From Chondrus crispus (lineage: Eukaryota > Rhodophyta > Florideophyceae > Gigartinales > Gigartinaceae): a DNA stretch of 64,000 nucleotides. The position numbers were made by a program, and so were the translations under genes. Shown here one piece after another: positions 23,104 to 33,811 of this stretch; position 1 is the stretch's first letter, and each line of letters starts with the position of its first letter. Below the pieces are notes generated by a model. The model made no database searches. It saw nothing but the letters and a program-made list of their open reading frames with translations, and was not told where the DNA came from. Location: contig NW_005179276.1 in NCBI RefSeq assembly GCF_000350225.1, forward strand, positions 1 to 64,000. The letters are read 5' to 3'.

Positions 23104-23516
23104 CTCATATGAGGACCCTTTTCGACATTTTTTTTCTTGACTTGTTCTTTCTCAATTAGAAAGAAAAATAACCTCCTTGACACCGTACTTTAATTCTGCC
23201 TTCGGACCAGAAAGAACTTTTGTGAGAATTGCATGTTCTTCCTGGTCGTTTTTAGATATGTTTGGAAAAGAAGCTTTTTTAAACGATCATAAAACCGCCT
23301 GGAAAATAACTTCGAAATGCAATTTAAAGAGCGAACTAGTTACTCAATCTGCACTACATTCTTCAACTTTCTGCGTATTCAAAGCTGCTACCCCGGCGTT
23401 CTGCTAGATGCTATTGCCGAAAACAAGCAAGTTGAAGAAATAGTGTCTAAGAAAGCCTTTTAAATATTCACTTAATTTATATTTTTTTGGAAAAAAATAA
23501 CTGTCCTCACATGAGG
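23104..23516 (+). repeat. 413-bp dispersed repeat, copy 1
   Basis: Bounded by the palindrome CTCATATGAGG (left) and CCTCACATGAGG (right). It aligns over its length with the reverse complement of 24509-24923. A frame through it (SYEDPF ... FLRIQSCYPGVLLDA ... VEEIVSK) matches the frame of copy 2 despite two stops. Identity is lost outside the palindromes. Confidence 0.7.
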
Positions 23517-24508
23517 ATAGTCGAGGCTTGCGTACTGTACACGGTACCGTTACTGTATGTGCTGGGTGTCCTACGGTATGTGCTTGTCATCTGGCTTTGT
23601 GGGCGCAAAATATTGTTTTGAAGGGTTCGGGGAGATTGCATCGCCTACAGACCTACAGACACGTGATGGTCGATTCTTTGCTGTCGGAAAAGGGACGGCA
23701 TGGGGGGACTATGCATTTTTGTGTGCGTTTCTGAAGGTTTTGAAAGCTCCGCGGGTGTGTGTGACTCTCTCACCCGCGGCGCATTCACGGTGAGAGGCAA
23801 AGGGGGGGAGGGGGGGTCGCGGGTTTCTCACAGGGTATGTGTAAGGTGTAAGTGTCGAAATTTGAGGGAGCCTCAAAAAATCAGCGGTCCACGGATTATG
23901 TACAGTACGAAGAGACTGCAGATACAGGGCATGCATTCCTCCAGTGCTTGGTTAATGACGATCGTTGCGAGCGGGTACTAGCATGTGACTTCAGGGATGC
24001 TTCGCATTTTGATAAGGCCAGCATTTCACGGCGCTGTCGACAGACGGACGGCTGAACCGTCATGCAGCCGCAAGGAATGGTAACATGTAGCCCGGGCAGG
24101 CCAATGGGCAGTGGGCGTACATGCCAGAAGCATCCATCACTGTCGGAAAAGGGACGGCATGGGCGGACTATGCATCAACTCTAACGTTAGACAGACAAAT
24201 TTTAATCAGTTCGCACGGTTTCGAACGCTGATATTGTTTACAAACCATGTGACAGTCTCGCACGCACGAGGGAATCGCGAGACTGGAGGCATGAAACTGC
24301 GAGAATCAACACTGCGCGATGGAAATAAATAGAGTGGGAGAGATGCAGCCGGCGCAGGCGGGCAGAAACGCGCGGTAAAGATCAACTGATACTGATTCCA
24401 TGTCAAGTGTGCTCAGTGGCAGCTTTCATGCGGGGCTACTCCCTTTTGTGATTTTTCTGGAACCGCTGGGCCTACAGTACTGTAATGCCCAGACGACAAG
24501 TGATTTGG

Positions 24509-24923
24509 CTCATATGAGGCCACCTTTTTTTGCAAACATTTATATAAATGAAATCGAAACTTTATGGAGTCAGTTTGGACACTATTTCATTAACGTACAT
24601 GCCCTCGACCATAACATCTTCCAAAACATTGGGATAGAAGTTGTGAATACGCAGAAAGACTAAGAATCCCATGAAGTTTCAATAACCGGTTGAAGTTTTG
24701 AACAGGCGTTTTGGTTTCAAAGGTATCAACACATAAACGTTTTGAGGTTGGTCAAAAAGCTTCTTTTTAGGCATTCTAAACATGACGGGAAAAGACGTGC
24801 AGATCTCACCAAACTCCCCCATCGCAACGCAAAAGTCAACTGCGGCGGCGAGGGTATCTTTTTCCTTCTTGTCGAGCAAGCACAAGTCGAGAAGAATAAG
24901 TTGAAAAGTAGCCTCATATGAGG
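24509..24923 (-). repeat. 415-bp dispersed repeat, copy 2 (inverted)
   Basis: Bounded by CTCATATGAGGCCACC and, reading inward from the other end, CTCATATGAGGCTACT. Minus-strand translation reads SYEATFQLILLDLCLLD, then FCVAMGEFGEICTSFPVMFR, then after one TGA FLRIHNFYPNVLEDV ... NEIVSK. The same residues are seen in copy 1, so a coding sequence of about 130 codons was ancestral. Family not recognised. Confidence 0.7.
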
Positions 24924-27900
24924 TCACTTGTAGTGTCAATCGCAAGAACCGCCAAAACAGGGGCGCATGCGTACAACTCACAATAGTGTCCTGATCATAG
25001 GATTAGAGCATCTCACAGGCATCAACAACTCTTCCATGATTTTCTGTGTACGGTGCGACTGAACCACCAATCGCCGTCACGCGCCGTGAAAAGTGTGTCG
25101 TTGTCTATTGAGGTGATGTCGACTACCGTACTGCATCTTTTGTCGCGCAAATGGAACGGAAAGCGTTGTTGCTGTAGCGTCGGGATACAACGGAGCTGGA
25201 GACGGAGAATGTGAGGAATGTAGGTTGCAGAAGAGGGGTGAGCAACGAGAAGTTCTTCCGGATCACCTCGGCAGACTATGAGTGTTGCACTTGAAAAAAA
25301 ACTTGTTCATTGAAGGCATCATCAGCGTTTCTTCGCCGCCTTGAAACTAAATTTACAGTACATCTTGATCACAACCCTGAACAGCATCTGCAATGTGTTG
25401 CACTGAGCCCTGTCACACATTATTCAACAGTAAGGGTACTGTACTCTTTCTCTTCAGCGACCGCCCTCCCCTCCTGCAATAGATGTCAATGTTATCCGAA
25501 TGGTCTTTGCAACATCTCTGGCAATTTCACATCCTCCTGCCAGAAATCTTTCTCACGAGATTTCTCCGCCATACTTTCAAGCCCATCGCTTTAGACTGGG
25601 TCATGACTAAAACGCCTCTTCAGTTTCTTCGATTCGGGACCTTCTAGGAGTTTGCAGTGTTTGGAGCATCACCGGTGGATCTATCTCCCTCGCCACGACC
25701 TTTTGCCCATCGCCCTCGACAACATAGCCTCAACAACAACGAGAGGAGCGAATCCTGCTGCCAAAGACGCCCTGATCAACATGTACGGTACCGCACTGTA
25801 GAGAACCATTGCTCCAATCGCAAGAGGAGCAACGACCAATTATCTTTAACCTACCGCCACACCTGCATTATGCGAAAATTAGATCCCTCCGATACCAGTC
25901 GTACCGTAGTCGGGCATGTATCTTGCGGCCGTGCTCTCATTTCATTCCAAAGCGCGTGCCGCCATCAACTTGCCTTTATCGGACAAACATCCAAAGATTA
26001 GACGTATCTCAACTACTCACCTCGTGGCTGACGAGTTCGCTGAACCCTGCTGTACACACTACACATCTGCACCGACTTTCAACTCAAGTACTCAAGCTTG
26101 GCACACCGTCCCGTGTCGCCCCCGTGACCATCGCCGTACAGGCAATTCAAACATTCTATACGGATTGACAGGACATAACAGCGCTCCATTGTTGTACGTG
26201 AAACAAATAAACGAAAAGGGAAAAAACATGGTCATCAGTGAAATGCAGTATCTGTTGAACACCGTTGTGGCGGTGACACCGAGGGCTCGCGACTTGCGGT
26301 TCCATTTGTTCTTTCCACACAACTCTCGAAACTCCCTTAAACTTTGCTCCAAGTGGCTCAGCCCCTTCCTCCCTTTCTCCATCGGGGCTCTTCGGTCGCT
26401 GTTTGTCAGAAATCCACATGCTGAAAATTCGAGACAGAATGAAGGACAAGGCATTCTCGAGATATGTAGTGTAAATCACGTCCATAAAAAAGTGTCTCAC
26501 ATGCAATTTATGATTGAGAAACGTAGCCTGATGTCAGCATTGTAACAAAACAAGCCATGTTTTCCTCGTATTTTAAACCCCAGGACTCAGTTTTCTTTCA
26601 TTTTCCTGGGCTGCAAAGCCCATAGTCTGATACTATGAAAAGGAGCACTCTTGACTAACCTTTGGGGCAAGGTTAACTCATCATCTATCGAGGACGTATT
26701 GGATTTCCAGCAATATCCTGATGTTGCGCTCGGTCGAAATGACGAGCGTTGGGTTTTCCATCTTATGGGCTTCCGTGGAAAACACCTTGAGCACTTTGTT
26801 CTGCATGCAGAAGGAAGCCAAAGATCTCTTGCGTAGCCCAACCTATGAGTCTATAGTCTCATTCTTTACAGCATGGACCAGAGCATTTTAAACCTCTGGT
26901 ACACATCATGTAAATGAATACAAGAGTTATCGGCAGATGTATGAGAATCCCAGCCAACTTCACAGTTGAGTTGCTCATGAGAGATTTTCCTAGACGTATC
27001 GAGCAAAACCAAACTCAGCCAGCGCCATACCGTAAATCAAAATCAATAGCTCGACTTACGGTCACCTGTACTCGTCTCTTTGATATTGTTCGTCATCAAC
27101 ATTTTCGTCATCCACGGCACAATACAGAATTATTCCGAGAAGACAACCATAATCTCACAAACGGAAAGTGCATCCAGCATAGTCTTCATCATCTGCGTAA
27201 GGGGTAACTATCATGGTTATAAGGCACATCATGATCGATGCGGTATAATATGAGTCCGCGTGACTGTTGGATCGTCGAAGCACAAAATATGAATTTATAA
27301 GGGTGCATTTCTCCTTGCTTGCACCTCCCACCGAATTCAATGTAATAAATGAACGCTTCTATTCGTGTGGAGCAAAGAAATATCCTTTCGGACCGGGTTT
27401 TTGTCTATATCGCGAGGACCGTTGGAATATCTAAAAGCGAACCAGCCTGTTGTCTGGTCACACAGAATTGGTCTTACCCTTTGAAGAGAGACGTTTCAAA
27501 GTCAAAAAACTATTCTCCTTCACGAATCAAAGATCCTGCCATTTCGTACTCCCTACAATAGATTTCAGGGGAACCAGATTGTGCACCCGAAAACGTTTGC
27601 TGCAACCTCGTTCAATGGAAATGTTGCGATTCATCTATATGATTCCCCATGGTTCTGCTGACATGGCTGACTGTGCCAAGATGGAGGAATAGATTGGCAA
27701 GAATAGGGGGTGATCGCTTTGCTATTGCTCGTTGGGGCATGACAGAAAGACTGGAGGCTCTGGATCATTGTTTCATATCCAAGAGATATTCCATGAAGGA
27801 GCACACGTTTGCTACAAGCCCATCCCCTCTCGAGACAACGTCAATCCTTTATAGAAGTGCTGAATGGCGGTTTCATTGTGTGTATAGCTCCACATTCGAT

Positions 27901-30900
27901 CAAGCTGAAAATAGATGTTCTGGGATCTGACGCATGAGAGCACATAAATCGCGGCAAATTACTTGTGACCAAGTGTACATTTTGCAACGATATATCCTGT
28001 ACTAATGACAGGGACGCAGGTAACGCATGAAGAGCAAATCGTTGTGCAGCAAAAGCCACTACATACTGTTTGTTGTTTGTTTTCTCTGTTCCATGCCGCG
28101 ATGCTTCCACGTTTATCGATATGCACCGCCCCCTCTCTTCTCCTGCAACATATCTTTTAAGAATAATTGAATGTCGGTAACACCGTTGCTAAGCTGCAAC
28201 ATCCTATACGTGCCCTAGAGGGCACAACATACTACCATATACTGTACATGATGCGATTCTACTCGGCCCTGAGCACCTCGGTGTCTGTCATCTTATGAAC
28301 TCTTCTGCGATATATCCGCTACGTGTGTACCCGTCTGTGCAGATAAATGTAGCCGAAAATGAGTCTGCAATCGGTTACCTTTTAAATGTCTGTACGATTC
28401 AAAGCGTTCAACGTGAATCAAAAATTCACGGACGACTTTGCTCGGGAGTCCGAAGGCTAAAATCACGTATTCCATTTCTCGAACAGACTTTTCTGCAAGA
28501 CAAACCAAGTGCGAGAGAAACCCATAACTGTCGAACCGGAGTCGTCATTTCTAGAAATTGGCAAGGTAGGAAATAATATTTCCAATATTATTGAGCAGCA
28601 CCATGTCCCTACATTGAATTCCTATCGGAGCGTACAGAATACAGCAGTCTCTCTCGCTCTCCGTGCAAATAATGAAACACGAACGGCGCCCCTTCGCGCT
28701 TGAGCTTTTTGACCCTTCTCACTCATTTCATCCACCCAGCCTCTTTTAAGTCACATTCATAGAAGCTCTTGTCAACCAAGCGAAAGAAAACAGACTGGCC
28801 TTTCTAAAATACTATGGGTGCAGAACAATCTTCCAAATTAAAGGTGAATTCTTTGCTTCCGCATCCGGATAACGTTGAGATGAACACTTTCTATTAAACA
28901 CGAAGTCCGGGTTCTTAGAAGGCTGTATATATATATATATTTCTCTACTTTTTTCAGATGTTGGCCTCTCTTCTCGTAAGTAGAAACAGTTCATCATTTA
29001 GAGGAAAATTGTTTTTTTCGAAGCCGTTTTCTTGATGCTAATAATACAACGAGGCCCTTCTTAAGTATTGCAACTGATACAGTGCGCGGTACTCAAGGAA
29101 GAAACTGCATTCTGTGCACGGGGTTTACACCTTTTCATGAGGCACTTGATTTACCATGCTAGGTGAAATCGGTTCACCTGGCAATAGCGTTCAGCGCCAT
29201 TTGACCTACTTTTTTAATGAAAAGATATCGAGAAAGCTATTTCTATTTTTTTCTTTGATGCTGTTCAATCGTAGTTGGTGTTCATGTCATGACTGAGAGC
29301 CCAGATAAGGTTTCCCGTCACCTACGCACTCGCTCCAGAAATGCCATTATTAAGGTACGACACTCCTAGTCACTTCCTTTGCAATTTTCTGCTGTTGTGT
29401 GAAGTGAAATGACGTTTTCGGTGTAGTGTACGATCCCCGTCACCATCCAACCTTCACATAGTTGGAAATCAGACGCTTCTACCTTTGTGAACCAAACCAC
29501 ACGCCTTACCATACACGTCAAATGCACCATCATGCCTTTTCGGTCTCGACAGGGAGCAACCTCCCTCCAGGACATGGACCAACAACACTCCTTTTTTGAA
29601 GATCAAGCACCACGTCTCGTTATCGCCCTTACAAGTAAATCACACGCAGTTGTACTAATATTATAACACTGGGCGCAGCTCGTGAACCCGATCTAGAAGA
29701 TCACCATCATTGTCTTTTCCATGATGTTCCACCTTCATGAAGCGCATTGCACGTGATATCTGCCATTCCACTGGACCTAAAGCTTCTGTGTATGAAAGTG
29801 TCTTTTCCGCTTTTAAAACTCGTCAGCTTGAAGATGGCAAGAGCATGCGTGCCCATTTCACAAAAAAACTTAATGCAGGAGATGGTCTTAATTCTGGAAT
29901 ACGCCAATGAGAAAGAGTTCATGGTGGACCTCAGACTTGAATGCCAAATTGCTTCTCGCGCAACGAGAGTCTGTAAGAAGAGTTAGATACACGCGTCAGT
30001 ACGTTACTTTAGCCCTGAGAGCGGGTTGTTCATGCTCTGACGCAACTTCTCTCACGAGTTATAGATAAATTGAAACGTTTTCCGTTCTTCACGTGACAAA
30101 TCAGGGCCGTTCTGCACAGAAGAAATTCGCGTTTAGCCTAAGAACTTTATAATTTCACCCAGCCTCCATTCAGCATTTCAACATGCGTGGCGGGGAGACT
30201 TCTTTTTTGCAGTGCCAGGCGTTAGAAGAATGAACACAGTGACTTCCTTTTGTTGAGTTTTGGTTGCACAGCGGTTCTTAAGGCGGACACACTTGGGGTT
30301 GCAGGGTGGGGTCACTCAAGGTTCGTGGATGTTGGTGGCGGACCTCCATTTTCTTTCCCAGTGAAACCACACCGAGTCTTGAATGTCTTCTTTCCGCTAA
30401 ATCCCCTTTCCAGACCTCACCCTGGCAACAGCCGAGGTCCTTGTACCTCTCAGAGACCCAAAAAGGGTAAATCCTCATATGATAGCAAAGGAAGTTTGAA
30501 AAGGAATGAACCGGGACAAGTAAGCAAAACATTATCATGGACATGGATTTGGGGCCACCCAAGAACCCTTATAGAAATACCCTTGATACACAATGTCGCT
30601 CTCCCAGATCACCTCCCTGCGAGCTGCGCCCCCTAGCCCTGGCGAGCTCACTGAGCAAATATTTCATATTGAGGGCCCCAGAGCCCCATGGGCATACCCC
30701 GATATGGCGTCCTCACAATCTGGAGTACGGCTCCTTGCCGCCCACATCCAAACCGTTCCGCGTCTCCTCCTGTTAAAGACCGCCTAAACCATATATCCAG
30801 CGAATGTTCTTGGAGATACGAGTTCAGCGCCTTGGTCATTGTTCCATCAGGATCGATGAAGTCTCGGTCTGGATGCCATTTGGAATCGTGAGCGGATCGC

Positions 30901-31924
30901 CGCACAACGGTGTTAAAAACTAATATTCACGTCCACGGTGACGTGTAGTATAGTGGCGGTCGCCAGCTATAAGCTAGCTCGAGGAAGAGGTAACAACCAA
31001 TAGGGCCTGTCCCGCGGTAGATCAGGACGGTGGTAGAGCGAAGGGTAAGTACATCGGCAGACTGTAAAAGCACGAGGTACTGGTCAAAGTGCGGACCCGG
31101 AATGGGACCAGCACTGGAAGGGGTGGTGTACGAACACACCCAAAAAGGGGGGAACCTGAGCCTGGAGACCACTGTCAGACACGGGTGGAGCGCCGAGTAG
31201 CAGGAACTCCTGGATGGAAGGAGAAGAGCAGATGTCAGTAGTGCCAGAAGGGCTAGAGGCTTGTCGTAGCCCGCGAGCTGACAATCGTCAAAATATAGGG
31301 AGAGGGAAATGGGTCGTGCCACAGTAATACGCCTACGCTAGAGGCTAGTCTGAGCCCGCGCACTGGCGACGACGGAGGAAAGGAGAAGGAAAAGGTAGAG
31401 GCAATAGAAGCCAAGGAAACGTGGCAACATAGATGCCGACAATGTCGCCTAAGTCAGAGGCTCGTCTCTACCCGCGGTGTCGCACTCCCTCGCGGGAAGT
31501 CCGTCCCCAAAAGCACCTTGACTGTTTGCTGTCATTGCCCTGCGCCGTCGCTTAAATAGGTCGCGGGTCTTGGACATTGTCCATCCTACTGTACTACTGT
31601 ACTATGCCATTACAGGGGGAGTCGCGACATAAGAGCACTTCGAATTAGAACGACCTCGCCGTAAGAGCACCATTTTCGCTTGGCACGGTATCATAACTTC
31701 AATCACGATCAAACACTGTAATTCCAATCACACAGTCCTTTTCTCGGCTGGTATTTCAAACGCATCGCAGAAGTCTCGCCCACAGTCCGCCTGCTCCATT
31801 TCTCCGATGCACGGATCAATACGGAGCTCCGAAATGACATGTCACTTTCCACCGGTGGCTCACGGCTCGCAGAACAGGCGCAAGCGCCTTTCGTTGAAAG
31901 AGAAAGCCGAGGCTGCCAGGTGTC
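24924..31924. other. Long stretch without a supported gene
   Basis: Seven kilobases of mixed, rather AT-rich DNA. ORFs are short; the most natural-looking are 26651-26836 (+, 61 codons, MTNLWGKVNSSSIEDVLDFQ at its start) and 25916-26545 (+, 209 codons), neither with a domain or convincing splice signals. A (TA)n run lies at 28926-28941 and a perfect 9-bp hairpin at 28571-28592. A thrice-repeated block lies at 31253-31480. Confidence 0.35.
31253..31480 (+). repeat. Three spaced copies of AGAGGCTnGTCnnnnCCCGCG
   Basis: Copies begin near 31254, 31340 and 31456. The core is well conserved; sequence between copies is not obviously similar. Confidence 0.6.
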
Positions 31925-33013
31925 TGTAGCATAAACACCCCCAGCGATAGGGGTGTATGAACAGTTCGACCGAGACCCTTGTCGATCGGAAAGACAGGGG
32001 TGAAGAGGGACACCAGCTAACGGCACCGGGCAGCGGGCTGTGGTATAACCCCAAACGGAAATTAGATTAGGATCGGATCAGGGACAGTAAGGCAACGAGC
32101 CTTACAGCCAAGCGCGCACACACGTGTCCTCCACGTGTACGGGACGCGTACTACACGTGGACTGTCATCCCCGCCGGCTGACAGCGTTACAGTGTCGGTA
32201 GACCGGCACTACTGTAGAGTTATGGTAGACTACAATGTACATTAAATATGAGCGGACCGCTGGCGGTGGAGGACGACAAGCACGGACTTGTCAAGGATCC
32301 TCCACCTTGGTCCGCCCGCTTACTACTTTGAGGTACTTCCTTTAGTTACCTTAGAGTAGCACCGCACGCGGGTTGAGGACGCACGCTACACGCCCACGAG
32401 CCGGCTCCGCCTCCGCCCGTCGGTACTGGATCGTCACCCAGTACCGCTCCGGGGCGTCGAGGCGTCGAACTGCTCGCGCGTGCGCACGTCCTCCCCGATC
32501 CCGCTCTACCACCGCTACCTCGAGCCCGTGCTCGGTACCGTGGGTGGGCCGTGCTTCTATCTTCTCGCCGATCGGGGTCTTTCCGAACTGTCAGTACTCA
32601 CCCCCCTCCTCGTTGGGGGTGATTATACTACACGGGCCCGGGTAGCGTGGTAGAGCGGGACGGGGAGGACGCGGGCACGCGCGAGCGGTTCGACGCCTCG
32701 ACGCCCCGGCGCGGTACTGGGTAACGATCCAGTACAAACGGGCGGAGGCGAAGCCGGCTTGTGGGTGTGCCGCGCGCGTCCTCAACCCGCGCTCGGTGCC
32801 GCTCTAAGGTAGTTAGCGAGCGTTACCTTAGAATAAGCGGGAAGTCGGACCTTGACGGTCGGTGGGTGACAAGTCCGTGCTTGTCCTATTCCACCGCCGC
32901 CGGTCCGCTCCATATTTAATATACAAAACAATCTATAACACTACAGTCCCGAAGTACTGTAGTGGACTACTGTAGCACAGATCGGACCGTACTGTAACAC
33001 TGTCAGCCATCGT
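31925..33013 (-). repeat. Outer LTR of gypsy family A/B, split twice
   Basis: Minus-strand LTR beginning (as its 3' end) TGTAGCATAAACACC at 31925. It is interrupted at 32039 by a solo LTR and resumes at 32638. It stops at 33013 within the hairpin arm TGTCAGCCATCG, where element B begins. The missing remainder is not found downstream in the window. Confidence 0.8.
32039..32632 (+). repeat. Nested solo LTR with TSD CGGGC
   Basis: 594 bp, TGTGGTATAACC to GATTATACTACA, plus orientation, inserted in the minus-strand outer LTR. The 5-bp duplication CGGGC flanks it exactly (32034-32038 and 32633-32637). It is a divergent member of the A/B LTR family. Confidence 0.92.
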
Positions 33014-33675
33014 TGTAGCATAACCCCCGCTGGGGGACTCACTTTAGATTAGATCACGATTGATTTTGTTACTGTAGAGCCCGACGCTCTACAGTACCAC
33101 CGAGAGTGTCCACGTGTGCGCACAGCACACGTGCCCACGTGTACCAGGCGCGTACGAGGCGCGCACACACGGGTACCACGTGTACTGTCAGCACCGATGC
33201 TGACACCTTACAGTGCAGGCCGACCTGCACTGCAGTAGACCACTACAGTACCGAGGTACTGTAGTGTTATCATAGAGGTTTGTATATTAAATATGAGTGG
33301 ACCTACGGCGGAGGAGAGAGGACAAGCACCGGCTTGTCCAGAACCTACCACTTAGGTTCCGTCGGCTTACTGTAGACTACGAAAGCGACGTTCGCGTCTG
33401 CCTAGTACGGAGCCCCGCGGGTAGTGGTCGCGCGCGGCGAGCAGGATCCGCCTCCGCCCGTCGGTACTAGATCGTTACCCAGTACTGCGCCGGGGCGTCA
33501 AGGCGTCGATCCGCCCATACGCACGCGCGACCACCTCCGATCCTGCTCTACCACACTACCCGGGCTCGTTCGGTTCCGATAGCTGGTGGTGCTTCCTTTC
33601 CGCGTCTTCCGCCGATCCGGGGTCTCCGTCGAGCTGTGAGCAAACACCCTTCTCCGTGAGGGTGTTTATGCTACA
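33014..33675 (+). repeat. 5' LTR of gypsy element B
   Basis: 662 bp, TGTAGCATAACC to GTTTATGCTACA. Contains hairpins at 33070-33096, 33211-33232 and around 33240. No matching 3' LTR follows the element in this window. Confidence 0.9.
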
Positions 33676-33676
33676 G

Positions 33677-33694
33677 TGGTCTCCCGACCTAGAA
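33677..33694 (+). promoter_or_regulatory. Primer-binding site of element B
   Basis: TGGTCTCCCGACCTAGAA starts one base after the LTR. The same sequence follows the LTRs of elements A and D. TGG at its start is expected for pairing with a tRNA 3' CCA; the tRNA is not identified. Confidence 0.8.
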
Positions 33695-33811
33695 GACCCC
33701 GAGATCTTTCTGAGAAGACTTTCTTTTTCCTCCGCGCCCGTACGCGTTGAGATGAGTCAATAATACGCCACCTCGATCCAGTCCGAACCGGCGGATCCGA
33801 GGGCGGCCGCT

